From positions 1 through 64,000 of the forward strand of contig DATJIW010000003.1 of assembly GCA_035492775.1 (NCBI GenBank): a stretch of DNA of 64,000 nucleotides, given 5' to 3'. The notes beneath the pieces are model-generated. The model was given only the letters and a program-made list of their open reading frames with translations. It searched no databases and was not told where the DNA came from. Below, one piece after another: positions 1 through 8,919 of this stretch (the first letter of the stretch is position 1; each line of letters starts with the position of its first letter). The stretch is from DATJFQ01 sp035492775. GTDB lineage: Bacteria > Acidobacteriota > Vicinamibacteria > Vicinamibacterales > 2-12-FULL-66-21. Made by a program: the position numbers and the translations under genes.

Positions 1-288
1 CCAATGCAGCTGCTCGGGCGTGTCGCTGTCGTTGACGATATCGATGGTGATCGGCGTGCCTTCGTGGAATCGCAGCATCGGACCCGGAAACCCGCCGTTG
101 TACACCGTCGTCGAAATGATGTGGTCGGGCGCGAGTTCGACCAGGCCCGGTGCAATCCTGATCGTGTAATCGGCGCGACGGTCCTGGCGGGCCCGAGCAA
201 TCGGAAGACCCGCCGCAGCGATCGGCGCCCGCGGCGCCAGCGCGGCAGCGATTCCCAGCTTCAGCAGGTCACGACGATCCAGTGGCAA
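1..288 (-). CDS. Multicopper oxidase, N-terminal part (cut by window edge)
   Basis: The reverse strand encodes an N-terminus with a twin-arginine-like leader (RRDLLKLG followed by an Ala-rich stretch), then a cupredoxin-like domain with the motif YNGGFPGPMLRFHEG and, at the edge, a His-Trp pair where copper-ligand His residues sit in multicopper oxidases. The family oxidises phenols, metals or other substrates in the periplasm with four copper ions. Start: a TTG at 288-286 is preceded by GGAGG with 5-nt spacing; no in-frame ATG is available. Only 96 codons are present, so subtype (laccase, CueO-like, nitrite-reductase-like) cannot be decided. A heptanucleotide repeat lies just upstream. Confidence 0.8.
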   Translation of the reverse strand, partial: MPLDRRDLLKLGIAAALAPRAPIAAAGLPIARARQDRRADYTIRIAPGLVELAPDHIISTTVYNGGFPGPMLRFHEGTPITIDIVNDSDTPEQLHW

Positions 289-300
289 GTCGACCTCCGC

Positions 301-349
301 GATGCACGATGGGCGATGGGCGATGGGCGATGCACGATGGGCGATGGAT
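301..349. repeat. Heptanucleotide tandem repeat, 7 units (gatgggc/gatgcac)
   Basis: Seven consecutive 7-bp units: gatgcac, gatgggc three times, gatgcac, gatgggc, gatggat. It fills the gap between the stop codon of the channel-like gene and the Shine-Dalgarno of the multicopper oxidase; the last unit touches the TAA stop (349-351 on the reverse strand). One of several period-7 repeats in the window. Confidence 0.9.
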
Positions 350-1455
350 TATAAGTGCACGTCCGCAACGCGGCGCTCGTTCGTTTCCCAGTTGTCACGC
401 GCGCCGGCGTCGTGCCGCCATGGCGGCAGCGGCATCATCAACTCGTGTGCCAGGCCGCAGATGAACGGCTCGTACGATCGGCGGAGACGGGCGAGTTGCG
501 CATCCGCTTCGGGTGATCGCCGCGGCGCAAGGCCGACCGCCTCGAGCTGGCGGCGCAATTCCTCGAGTCCGTCCGGGGGCAGGCGATCGGTCTTCACGTC
601 TGTCTTCGTGTGCAGCACCTGCGTGAGGTCGGCTGCCGCGTGGCGGGCGATCGCGAACGTCGCATGCGCCTGCCAGGTCGGTATGCCATCGATGCCGACT
701 TCGACCAGGGCCGACAGATCGAGGATGGCCGCGAGTGCAGAGACCCACGACTGGTGCTGATGCTGCGATCGAAAGTACGCGACACCCGGGTACGAGATGT
801 GGCTTTCGAGGACCTCGGAGCACCAGTATTCCCAGTCCTTCAGGAACGATTGCAGCTGCGCCAGTTCGCCGCGCGACGCGAGGCGCCGCAACACCTCGGC
901 GCCGGCGGGCGGTGATCCGGCCCACGCGTCGAGCAGCGTCAACTGCGCTTCGCGCCGCGAAAAGGACTGATACAGCACCGGGAAATATGAGATGACGGTC
1001 GCGAGAAACGCGAAACCCGTGCCCGCTTCGGCGACGGTGATGACGCGCGCCGCGCGCCCGAACGGCTCGACGTCCCCAAGTCCGAGGGTGAAGAACGTCG
1101 TCCCGCTCATGTAGATGTCGTCGAGCAGCGGCCTTCCGCCGACGGGGTGGAGGTGCGAGCCGGCCGCCCATTGCAGGCCGGCGAATCCAAGCACGAGTCC
1201 GACGGCCCATCCGCCGGCCATCGCTGCGAGCGACAGCGGCCCGAAAACGGCGAGGAAGCGTTCGCGGCGGCGGCCATTCTTCACCCGTGCCGCAATCGAC
1301 GACCAGCCGCCCCATACGAAGCCGAAATACAGCCGGGCGAGCCGCAGACGCCGGGACACGGTCCGCGGCACGATCATCGTTTCGAAGGCGTCCCACAGGA
1401 CCACGCCGAGCACGATGAGGCTGGCGGCGGCTGCCGCCGGCTGCGTGAACATCAT
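349..1455 (-). CDS. Two-TM potassium-channel-family protein with GLGD filter
   Basis: A protein of about 368 residues. A hydrophobic N-terminal helix (residues about 8-25) is followed by a basic loop, a second strong TM segment (about 68-95), a pore-loop signature SGTTFFTLGLGDVEP, and a third TM helix ending in ISYFPVLYQSF. This is the layout of bacterial Ion_trans_2/Kir-like K+ channels, although the usual T-V-G-Y-G-D filter reads T-L-G-L-G-D. The C-terminal 200 residues are soluble and resemble no ligand-binding domain I can name. ATG at 1455 is taken; a GTG just before it is equally possible, and there is no clear Shine-Dalgarno. The gene is divergent from the HtrA-like gene. Confidence 0.75.
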   Translation of the reverse strand: MMFTQPAAAAASLIVLGVVLWDAFETMIVPRTVSRRLRLARLYFGFVWGGWSSIAARVKNGRRRERFLAVFGPLSLAAMAGGWAVGLVLGFAGLQWAAGSHLHPVGGRPLLDDIYMSGTTFFTLGLGDVEPFGRAARVITVAEAGTGFAFLATVISYFPVLYQSFSRREAQLTLLDAWAGSPPAGAEVLRRLASRGELAQLQSFLKDWEYWCSEVLESHISYPGVAYFRSQHQHQSWVSALAAILDLSALVEVGIDGIPTWQAHATFAIARHAAADLTQVLHTKTDVKTDRLPPDGLEELRRQLEAVGLAPRRSPEADAQLARLRRSYEPFICGLAHELMMPLPPWRHDAGARDNWETNERRVADVHL

Positions 1456-1552
1456 CACAGTATGAACGGTTTCCGAGCGGCGCCGGCCGGTCCGTCACGT
1501 CCTGCCCGATCGGGGGATGCGCGCGGGCCGCTGATTGCGCAAGGATCGCGGC

Positions 1553-2458
1553 ATGGCAAACGATTCTTCTCTTCTGGCTTTCTCGAACGGGCTCGCCGAT
1601 CTCGCGGAGTCGGCCGGCCGCTCGGTCGTGCAGGTCCAGGGCCGACGCAGGCCTGGCACCGGAGTGGTCTATGGCGACGACATCGTGTTGACGACAGTCC
1701 GATCGCTCGGTGGTGAGGACGGTCTGCACGTGCGCCGTCCCGATGGCGCGACGCTCGATGCGGAGCTCGCGGGATGGGATCCAACCACGAATCTTGCCGT
1801 GCTGCGCGTGAACGGTCTCCAGCTCGAGCGCCTCGTTCCTTCGACGACGACGGCACGACCGGGCCATCTCGTCATTGCGCTCGCGCGCTCGTGGAGCAAC
1901 GCGTTGACCGTCAGCGCCGGCGTGGTCTCGGTGATCGGCGGTCCGTTTCCAACCGGCCGGCGCCGCGCAATCGACCAGATTCTGCGGACGACGGCGCCGA
2001 TGCACGACGGGTTCTCCGGCGGTGCGCTGATCGATCCATCCGGCGGTCTAGCGGGCGTGACGACCGCGGCCAGGATTCGCGGACTCGGAGTCGTGATCCC
2101 TGCGGCGATTGCCTGGACGACCGCCGCCACGCTGATCGAGCACGGACAAGTGAAGCGCGGCTATCTCGGCGTCTCGGCTCAGCCCGTGCGCGTTCCCGCG
2201 ACGGAGGGGCGGACCGACGAACGCCGCGGGCTACTGGTGGTCGGGGTCTCGGACGGGAGCCCCGCGGCGGGTGCCGGCGTCATAGTGGGTGACGTGCTGC
2301 TCGAATTCGACAGCCACCCGCTTACCTCGCCCGAGGATCTTCTCGACCTTCTGGTCGGCGATCGCGTCGGCCGCGAGGCGACTCTGAAGACCCTGCGGGG
2401 AGGCCGGCCCCAGGATGTCGCGATTGTCGTCGGCGAACGTCCCGACGCTCGCGGATGA
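1553..2458 (+). CDS. HtrA/Deg-like protein with broken catalytic triad plus PDZ domain
   Basis: 301 residues: a trypsin-like S1C fold (about 20-200) and a C-terminal PDZ domain (about 205-295, GYLGVSAQP to the end). Aligned by eye with the intact HtrA encoded at 2851-3813, the catalytic His is Arg50 (LTTVRSL against LTNSHVV) and the catalytic Asp is Asn80 (TTNLAVL against HTDLAVL). The serine survives (GFSGGAL, Ser155). Proteolysis is therefore not expected; a binding, scaffolding or regulatory role is inferred. There is no signal peptide. ATG 1553 is preceded by AAGGA with 7-nt spacing. A LuxR-type regulator follows in the same direction, and the active paralogue lies convergently beyond it. 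Confidence 0.85.
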   Translation: MANDSSLLAFSNGLADLAESAGRSVVQVQGRRRPGTGVVYGDDIVLTTVRSLGGEDGLHVRRPDGATLDAELAGWDPTTNLAVLRVNGLQLERLVPSTTTARPGHLVIALARSWSNALTVSAGVVSVIGGPFPTGRRRAIDQILRTTAPMHDGFSGGALIDPSGGLAGVTTAARIRGLGVVIPAAIAWTTAATLIEHGQVKRGYLGVSAQPVRVPATEGRTDERRGLLVVGVSDGSPAAGAGVIVGDVLLEFDSHPLTSPEDLLDLLVGDRVGREATLKTLRGGRPQDVAIVVGERPDARG

Positions 2459-2477
2459 ACTGGCGCACAGGAGTGAC

Positions 2478-2861
2478 GTGCGTGTAGTGCTCGTCGGTCA
2501 GGCGCGCGATCGCGCGCGGCTCCGCTCGCGTGTGAACGGATCGGTTGAAATCGTCGGGGAAGCCGGCACGCTGGCGGACGCACGCGCGGCCGCTCCTGCT
2601 GCCGAGGCCTATCTGGTTGCGGCGGCCGACGCTGCAACGCTGTCCGGCGACGATGCCCTCGTCGAACCCCTGACGGATCGCGAAGCGCAAGTGCTCGAAC
2701 TGCTGGCGGAGGGCCTCTCCAACAAGGCGATCGGTGCGCGGCTCGGCATCAGCGATCAGACCGTGAAGTTCCACGTCGCCTCGATCGCCGGCAAGCTCGG
2801 TGCCCACAACCGCACCGAAGCCGTTCGCCTCGCGTTCCGCCGAGGGCTGCTCAGCTTGTAG
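2478..2861 (+). CDS. LuxR/NarL-type HTH regulator with degenerate receiver domain
   Basis: The C-terminal 65 residues are a clear LuxR/NarL helix-turn-helix (LTDREAQVLELLAEGLSNKAIG, then SDQTVKFHV). The N-terminal part looks like the remains of a receiver domain (RVVLVGQARDR at the first strand). The acidic pocket reads GQAR, and no aspartate stands where the phospho-acceptor should be (EAYLVAAADAA), so phosphorylation is unlikely. A GTG at 2478 with AGGAG four bases upstream gives a normal response-regulator start; an ATG at 2415 inside the HtrA-like gene would add 21 residues. It follows that gene by 19 bp and probably shares its transcript; its 3' end overlaps the convergent htrA by 11 bp. 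Confidence 0.82.
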   Translation: MRVVLVGQARDRARLRSRVNGSVEIVGEAGTLADARAAAPAAEAYLVAAADAATLSGDDALVEPLTDREAQVLELLAEGLSNKAIGARLGISDQTVKFHVASIAGKLGAHNRTEAVRLAFRRGLLSL

Positions 2862-3813
2862 TGGGCGCGATCGACCCCGGCACGACCAGCAGGTCGCGGC
2901 GCTCCCCGCGGCGGAGCACCACCATCGAAGTCCCGACGCCGATCCTGGTATCGGTGAGCAGCCGATGCAGGTCGTCGATGCCTGTCACGGACTCGTTCGC
3001 GAAGGCGACGATGATATCGCCCTCGCGGAGTCCTGCGGCTGCGGAAGGGCCGGTGTTCTCGACCGACGTCACGAGCACCCCGCTCGCGGGCACGACGTCG
3101 TGTGCGCGTGCGTAGGCGCGGGGTATCTCGACGTTCTGCCCGCCCAGTCCGAGATAACTCCGTCGCACGAATCCGTCGCGAATCAAGCGGGACGCGATGA
3201 TGCGGGCCGTATCGCTCGCGACCGCGAACGAGAGCGCCTGCGCCCCTTGAATCATCGCCGTGTTCACGCCGATGACTTCCGCGCGCGTCGTGACCAGCGG
3301 CCCGCCGGAATTGCCGGGGTTCAGCGCCGCATCCGTTTGGATCACATCGTCGAGCAGCCGCCCGGATCTCGCGCGCAACGATCGCCCGAGCGCGCTGACG
3401 ATGCCGCTCGTCACCGTGTGCTGCAGTCCCAGTGGATTGCCAATCGCGATCGCGACCTGGCCCACGCGGACCGTTCGAGACTCACCGAGCGTGGCCCACG
3501 GCAGCGCGCGGCTCTCGCCGACAGGGATTCCGATTCGCAGCACCGCGAGGTCTGTGTGCGGATCGTCGCCGGCGAGATCGGCGCGAAACGAACGGCCGTC
3601 CGACAGCGAGACTTCGATGTCGGTCGCACGCGACACGACGTGGCTGTTCGTGAGGAGGAATCCATCCGGCGTGAAAATGAACCCTGAACCGTTGCCCGTT
3701 CGGGTGCGGATCCCCGCTACAGCCGGTCCCACTCGTTCGACGGCGGTGATGACGGCTTCGGAGTAGGCGTCCAGGAGGGCTCGATCGTCCAGCGCGGACT
3801 GGGGAAATGCCAT
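2851..3813 (-). CDS. htrA: HtrA/Deg-family serine protease with PDZ domain
   Basis: 320 residues with a complete triad: His58 (LLTNSHVV), Asp88 (HTDLAVLRI), Ser169 (NPGNSGGPL). One PDZ domain follows from about residue 220 (RSYLGLGGQ, then SAAAGLREGDIIVAF). HtrA proteins degrade or remodel misfolded envelope proteins. No export signal or TM anchor is visible (MAFPQSALDDRALLD start), so this copy may be cytoplasmic or reach the periplasm by another route. It is convergent with the LuxR-type gene and divergent from the ADOP permease at 3924. Confidence 0.92.
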   Translation of the reverse strand: MAFPQSALDDRALLDAYSEAVITAVERVGPAVAGIRTRTGNGSGFIFTPDGFLLTNSHVVSRATDIEVSLSDGRSFRADLAGDDPHTDLAVLRIGIPVGESRALPWATLGESRTVRVGQVAIAIGNPLGLQHTVTSGIVSALGRSLRARSGRLLDDVIQTDAALNPGNSGGPLVTTRAEVIGVNTAMIQGAQALSFAVASDTARIIASRLIRDGFVRRSYLGLGGQNVEIPRAYARAHDVVPASGVLVTSVENTGPSAAAGLREGDIIVAFANESVTGIDDLHRLLTDTRIGVGTSMVVLRRGERRDLLVVPGSIAPTTS

Positions 3814-3923
3814 CTGGCCACACTACGCTCCGCCGGCGCTCGGGTCATCACCCGAATGGGGAGGCGAACCACGTTCGTCACAGATCGTGTCGCGCACGTC
3901 GGAACACGTTGTAGGCTGACGGC

Positions 3924-6269
3924 GTGAAAGACGCTCTGCGCTTCCTCGTCCGTTCGCCGCGGTTCACGATCCCCTGTGCTCTCATTGTCGCCCTCGGCGT
4001 GGCGATGAGCACGCTGCTCTTTGCGGTCATCAAGGCGACCCTGATTGACCCGTGGCCGTACGACGGCGCGGAGCGGATCGTCACGATTCGGGCCAATTAC
4101 CCGGACGAGGGACGCCAGCGGTTCGCGCTGTGGTCCGCGCCGGAAGTGCTCGATCTGCAGCGGCAGACGCAGGTCTTCGACAGCGTCATCGCTGGAATCG
4201 CCGAGCCGTTGACGTACGCGCGCGACAGCGGGGACGTCGAGCGCGTCCGCGCCGCATCGCTGACGCCGAACGCTTTCGCGATGCTGGGCGTTCCGGCGCG
4301 GCTGGGTCGCGTGCTGCAGGATGGCGACGCGGCGCCGGGAGCGGCAGCAGTCGCCGTCATCAGTGATGCCTTCTGGCGCGATCGTCTCGGCGCCGACGCC
4401 GGCATCGTGGGACGCGTGCTGCGGATCGGATCCCGGCAGGTGACGGTCGTCGGCGTGATGCCGGCCACGTTCCGATGGTGGGATCGTGAGGTGTGGCTTC
4501 CACTGCGGCTCGATCCGTCGACGCCGCGCATGGCTCGCGCGTACTACGTGCAGGGGCGGCTCCGTCCTGGTTTGACGCCCGCTGAAGCGGAGCGCGAATT
4601 GCTCGCCTTCTCCGGGCGCCTCCGGGCGGATCACGCGGAAATCACGTCCTACTCGCACCTGACGATATCGCTGCACACGCTGCTGGACGATGTCCTTCGC
4701 GATCTCCGTCCGGCGCTGGAGATTCTGCTGGCGGCCGTCCTCCTGGTGATGCTGGTGTCGGCGGCAAACCTCTCGAGCGTGGTGCTTGGCAGGGCCGCGT
4801 CGCGGGAAGGGGAGTTTGCCGTGCGGCTCGCGCTTGGCGCCGGCCGACGACGGATCACGAGTCAGCTCACAGCGGAAGCCGCCGCAATCAGCGCGGCTGG
4901 AGCCGCGCTCGGCGTCGGCGCTGCGTCGGTGCTGCTGAATCCGATGCTGACGCTCGTTCCGTACGGCTTCATCCCGGCAGAGGCTCACGTCGCGATCGAC
5001 TGGCGCGTGGCGGCCTCTGCAGCCGTCGTGTCATTTCTGATGGGCATTCTTTCCGCGCTCGTCCCGGCATGGCGCTCCACCGCGCTGCCACTCGCGACCA
5101 CGCTCCGCCGCAACGACGTGCGTACCGGAACCCGGAGAGTTGCTCGTCTTCGATATGCGTTCGTACTGTGCCAGCTGGCGGCTGCTGTCGCCCTGACCGC
5201 CTCCGGCCTCGCCGCCGTATGGGCGCTGACACGTTCGATCGCGCGCGATCCGGGCTTCGACACGGCGGACGTCTGGACCGCGCGGATCAACGAAGGCGAC
5301 ACGCAAGCGGTGCAGCGGATAGTCGATGCGACACGCCGACGGACAGGCGGACACGCTGCGGCGGCTTCGGTCCTGCCGATCGGCGAGCTTCCGACGGCGC
5401 TCATCGCCACGCCGTCGCGCGTCGGTCCATCGGGTGCACTGCGATCGGAAACCGATCTCATGGGCGGCACCGAAGGCGTCGAACGGACTTTCGGGTTCCG
5501 GGTTCGGGAAGGCCGCGCATTCCGAGCGTCCGACAACAGCTCGTCACAACGCGTCGCGCTGGTGACCACGGCACTTGCCCGTCGACTGTGGCCCGAAGGC
5601 GCGCTTGGGCGTCAACTGTCGGTCGACATCAACGGCACGGCGGCAAGCGCGTCGGTCGTCGGCGTGATCGACGATGTGGATTCCCGCGGTGATGGACGGG
5701 TTCGGCCGCTGGTCATCGTCCCCCTCTCGCAGATGCCATCGCCGGGTGCGGTGGTGATCGCCGGACGAGGGCGTGCGGCGGACGGAATCGCCGCGCTCAG
5801 GGCGGCGGTTCGCGAGACGGAGCCGGGAGTTGCCGTCTATCAGACCGGACGGCTTGAACAAGCCCGTCGCGACGCGCTCGGCTCGCGCGTCTTCGCAGCG
5901 ATCATGCTCGGCGCGTTCTGCCTCGCCGTTGTGTCGTTGTCAATCGTGGGACTGCACACGCTCACGGCCGAGATCGCGCGCGAGCGGCAGCGCGAAACCG
6001 CGATTCGTCTGGCGTTGGGTGCGACGCCGGCGGCGCTCCTGTTGACGGAGCTGCGCCGCACGGCTCTCCTCGTCGTCGGCGCAACCGTCGTCTCCACCCC
6101 GGCGATCGTCGCAGCCCCGAGGTTCCTCGAGACGGTCTTTTCCGGGATCGCGGGGACTGTGCATCTCGCGGCCACTGTGAGCGTGCTGTGCATCGGAGCG
6201 ATCAGCATCCTGGCCGCCGCGCGGCCGGCGTGGAAGTCGTCCCGTTCGGCCGCGCTCGACGCGCGGTAG
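3924..6269 (+). CDS. ADOP-family permease (FtsX/MacB-like), no prefix
   Basis: 781 residues in the ADOP layout: one N-terminal TM helix (about 13-37), a large periplasmic MacB-PCD domain, three TM helices with the FtsX signature (about 265-385, RLALGAGRRR), a second periplasmic domain, and three C-terminal TM helices (RLALGATPAAL). The family resembles the membrane half of MacB but carries no ATPase, and no ABC ATPase gene was found in this window. The substrate is unknown; export or mechanotransmission in the envelope is inferred. The start is GTG 3924. Its stop codon abuts the stop codon of the convergent ADOP gene (6269/6270). Confidence 0.92.
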   Translation: MKDALRFLVRSPRFTIPCALIVALGVAMSTLLFAVIKATLIDPWPYDGAERIVTIRANYPDEGRQRFALWSAPEVLDLQRQTQVFDSVIAGIAEPLTYARDSGDVERVRAASLTPNAFAMLGVPARLGRVLQDGDAAPGAAAVAVISDAFWRDRLGADAGIVGRVLRIGSRQVTVVGVMPATFRWWDREVWLPLRLDPSTPRMARAYYVQGRLRPGLTPAEAERELLAFSGRLRADHAEITSYSHLTISLHTLLDDVLRDLRPALEILLAAVLLVMLVSAANLSSVVLGRAASREGEFAVRLALGAGRRRITSQLTAEAAAISAAGAALGVGAASVLLNPMLTLVPYGFIPAEAHVAIDWRVAASAAVVSFLMGILSALVPAWRSTALPLATTLRRNDVRTGTRRVARLRYAFVLCQLAAAVALTASGLAAVWALTRSIARDPGFDTADVWTARINEGDTQAVQRIVDATRRRTGGHAAAASVLPIGELPTALIATPSRVGPSGALRSETDLMGGTEGVERTFGFRVREGRAFRASDNSSSQRVALVTTALARRLWPEGALGRQLSVDINGTAASASVVGVIDDVDSRGDGRVRPLVIVPLSQMPSPGAVVIAGRGRAADGIAALRAAVRETEPGVAVYQTGRLEQARRDALGSRVFAAIMLGAFCLAVVSLSIVGLHTLTAEIARERQRETAIRLALGATPAALLLTELRRTALLVVGATVVSTPAIVAAPRFLETVFSGIAGTVHLAATVSVLCIGAISILAAARPAWKSSRSAALDAR

Positions 6270-8846
6270 CTACTCGATGCGCAGCGCTCGCATCGGCGAC
6301 AGGCCCGCCGCGCGGCTGGCGGGAATCACGGCCGCCAGAAACGCGGACATTCCGAGCGCACCGCTCGCGACGGCCAGCGCAGACACGTCCCAGAACGATA
6401 CGTTGTAGAGCTGAGACGAGATCATGCGGCCCGCAAGGGCCGACAGCGGCAGGCCGAGCACGAGACCGATTGCCACGCGCAGGAATGCGCCGCGCAGCAC
6501 GAGCGCCAGAACGCGCCGGCGATCTGCGCCGAGCGCCATCCGGATCCCGAACTCGTTGGTGCGCTGCGCTACGGTGTAAGCGGTGACGCCATACAGCCCG
6601 ACACCAGCCAGAATCAGCGCGACGATCCCAAACAAGCCGGCGAGTGTTGCCACCGCCCGTTCCTGGTTGAATGAATTCCGGACCTGCTGCTCCATCGTCC
6701 GGACGGTGGTGATCGTGAGATTCGGATCCACTTCGGCGAGCGCTTTCTTGAGCATCGGTTCGAGCGCGGCGGGGGGCATGTTCGTCACGAGCATCATTCC
6801 CCCGATGTAGTGCGACGCGGCCTCGATGCGATCGATGAGCGCGTTGGCGTAGTGCGCCGTCTGCGTCAGCGGCACGTAGAACATCGGCCGCGCCGGTTTG
6901 TCGAGCTGAAAGCCCGCGAATTTTGCGTCGCGCACGATGCCGACGATCCGGTACGTGCCGGCGTTCTCCGGAACGTCGATCCCGAAGTGCTGCCCGAGCG
7001 GCTCCTCGCCCGCCTTGAAAAAGCGTTTGGCGAACGCTTCATTGACGACGGCGACGAGTTCACTGGTCTCGTTGTCGGCGGCGGTGAAGCCCCGGCCGCG
7101 AAGAACCGGGACGCCAAGGTTGGGCAGATAGTTCGCGCTCACGCGATCCCACGACGCCCCGGCCTGTTCTCCCGGCCCCGGCGCGGGGTGACCCTGCACG
7201 AGGATGAGTTCGCCCCAGTTGTCCGAAAGCGGGTTGTAAAGTGCCAGCCCCGACCCTTCGACGCCGGGAATCCGGTTCAGCCGATCCTCGAGCGCGCGGT
7301 ACACCGATGCGAGCTTTTCCGGCGTGTACAAGGCAGGCGGCCGGTTGAGCGAGACGACCGTGCGCCCTTTCACCTGGTACCCGAAATCCTGCGACTCGAG
7401 CTTGTTCAGGCTGCGCCCGAGCATCGTCGCGCCAGCCACCAGGACGACGGACACGGTGGCCTGAACGACGAGCAGGGCGCGGCTCGTAAACGACGAATCG
7501 TCGCGCGTCGTGCGTCCCGCGCCGCGAAGCGCGTCGACGGGATTCGTCCGCGTCGCAAACCACGCGGGCGCGGCGCCGAACACCATCCCCGTCACGAGCG
7601 CGAGAGCGAACGCGAAGCCGAGGACGAGCAGCGACGGACTCGTGCTCAGCGGAAGAAACGTGGCGTTCCGAAACGCGAGCGAGACGAGCAGTTTTGCCGC
7701 GGCCGCCGCGACACCCAGTCCCGCGATGCCGCCGGCGACGGCGAGGACGACGCTTTCAATCAGCGCCTGCCCGACGATCTGACGGCGAGACGCGCCGACC
7801 GCAAGCCGTACGGCCGTCTGTGTCCGCCCCGCGGCCGCGCGCGCCAGCAGAAGGTTCGCCACGTTGGCGCATGCGATCAGCAGCACCAGCCCGCAGACGA
7901 TCAGCAGCAGACGCAGGCTGTCGGCGTACTCCTCCTTCATCTCGGCGATACCCGATCCCGCCGGGATCACATTGATCACCTGTTGCGGCATCGTGCGCAT
8001 GATCTCCGGCATCCAGTTCGCCGGATACCCGGAGTCGTACTGCAACCAGTGGTGCAGGACGCCCGTCAAGCGAGGTCCCATGCCCGCTACGGTCGCGCCG
8101 GGGCGGAGCCGGCCGATCACCCGCAGCCACGCCGACACGGGCTGGCGCAGCAGCGACGACGAACCTGCGATGAGCGGCTCCTGGTGCAGCGGGATCCACA
8201 ATTCGGCCGGATTCGGGCGCAACGTCTCGCCGTAGAAGCCGGGCGGTCCGACGCCAACGATCGTGAACGGATGCCCTTCGATGACGAAAGTCGACCCGAC
8301 GACCGCGGGATCGGAGCCGTAGGTCGACTGCCACGCGTTGTAACTGAGAACGGCCACCGGCGGCGAATCGTCCTTGTCGTCCGCGGGCGAGAGGGCGCGG
8401 CCGCTGGCGGCACGGACGCCGAACGTGTCGAAGTAATTGCCTGTGACGTATTCGGTCCGCAACGGACGGGCGTTTGCGTCTTCGCCTTCGCGCCTGACGC
8501 TCAGGCGATTGCCGCCGGCCTGGAACGCGGTCAGCTGTGCGAACTCGGGAGTCTGCGTGGCCAGCAGCTGCACGAGCGGCCAGGAATACATGCCCCAGCG
8601 ATCCTGCGGGCCGCCCTGGACGCAGCAGTCGTCGCCCTCCCCGATGCGGTAGAGTGCCGAAGGATCCGCAACGGGCAGCGAACGAAGCATTACTGCATCA
8701 ATCAGCGTGAAAATCGCCGTCGTGCCGCCGATGCCCAGGGCCAGCGTCAGGACGGCGGTGATGGTGAAGACCGGCGTGAGCCGGAGCCGCCGCCCCGCAT
8801 AACGGAAACTGTCGAGTGCATTCGTCACGAAGTTCGCCCCCCGCAC
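6270..8846 (-). CDS. ADOP-family permease, CC-motif subgroup
   Basis: 858 residues, same two-half architecture. The first periplasmic domain carries DDCCVQGG near residue 60, matched by DACCVNSG in the ADOP at 46921-49698. Several stretches are near identical between the two (SGNYF/TGNYF, FYGETLRP/FYGETIRP, ELWIPL/DLWIPL), so these are close paralogues. There is no PadR neighbour and no N-terminal prefix. The longest frame starts at GTG 8846, but a GTG at 8828 has a GGGGGG run 8 nt upstream and is a plausible true start, because a candidate regulatory box overlaps 8846. The prolyl oligopeptidase is divergent. Confidence 0.92.
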   Translation of the reverse strand: MRGANFVTNALDSFRYAGRRLRLTPVFTITAVLTLALGIGGTTAIFTLIDAVMLRSLPVADPSALYRIGEGDDCCVQGGPQDRWGMYSWPLVQLLATQTPEFAQLTAFQAGGNRLSVRREGEDANARPLRTEYVTGNYFDTFGVRAASGRALSPADDKDDSPPVAVLSYNAWQSTYGSDPAVVGSTFVIEGHPFTIVGVGPPGFYGETLRPNPAELWIPLHQEPLIAGSSSLLRQPVSAWLRVIGRLRPGATVAGMGPRLTGVLHHWLQYDSGYPANWMPEIMRTMPQQVINVIPAGSGIAEMKEEYADSLRLLLIVCGLVLLIACANVANLLLARAAAGRTQTAVRLAVGASRRQIVGQALIESVVLAVAGGIAGLGVAAAAAKLLVSLAFRNATFLPLSTSPSLLVLGFAFALALVTGMVFGAAPAWFATRTNPVDALRGAGRTTRDDSSFTSRALLVVQATVSVVLVAGATMLGRSLNKLESQDFGYQVKGRTVVSLNRPPALYTPEKLASVYRALEDRLNRIPGVEGSGLALYNPLSDNWGELILVQGHPAPGPGEQAGASWDRVSANYLPNLGVPVLRGRGFTAADNETSELVAVVNEAFAKRFFKAGEEPLGQHFGIDVPENAGTYRIVGIVRDAKFAGFQLDKPARPMFYVPLTQTAHYANALIDRIEAASHYIGGMMLVTNMPPAALEPMLKKALAEVDPNLTITTVRTMEQQVRNSFNQERAVATLAGLFGIVALILAGVGLYGVTAYTVAQRTNEFGIRMALGADRRRVLALVLRGAFLRVAIGLVLGLPLSALAGRMISSQLYNVSFWDVSALAVASGALGMSAFLAAVIPASRAAGLSPMRALRIE

Positions 8847-8856
8847 TTAGACGAGC
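8842..8856 (-). promoter_or_regulatory. Candidate operator/promoter box shared with 50067-50081
   Basis: The 15-mer at 8842-8856 matches the one at 50067-50081 at 13 of 15 positions; the shared core is acttagacga (8845-8854). Each copy lies at the 5' end of a minus-strand gene leading into one of the two CC-motif ADOP paralogues. This copy overlaps the GTG at 8846, which favours the downstream start at 8828. Function is inferred only from conservation and position. Confidence 0.35.
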
Positions 8857-8886
8857 AAAAAGACTGTCGCGTTTAGCGGCCCGGGC

Positions 8887-8892
8887 TACAAT
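8887..8892 (+). promoter_or_regulatory. Possible -10 element of the prolyl oligopeptidase gene
   Basis: TACAAT, one base off the TATAAT consensus and rare in such GC-rich DNA, lies 27 nt before the GTG start, followed by GGGAGG (8905-8910) as ribosome binding site. The corresponding -35 (about 8864-8869) is a poor match, so this rests on the -10 alone. Confidence 0.3.
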
Positions 8893-8919
8893 CGCATCCC
8901 TTACGGGAGGAGAGCGACA

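Noticed and set aside
4..354. Plus-strand open frame at the left edge
   Set aside because: The end of the frame is just the heptad repeat translated, and the other strand shows a multicopper oxidase start with a ribosome site.
6267..6272. Possible fusion or frameshift where two ADOP genes meet
   Set aside because: The stops abut on opposite strands (TAG at 6267-6269 and its mirror at 6270-6272); both proteins end with normal C-termini.
6810..8876. Plus-strand open frame of 688 codons antisense to an ADOP gene
   Set aside because: Composition is a GC artefact and the opposite strand encodes a full ADOP protein with all family motifs.
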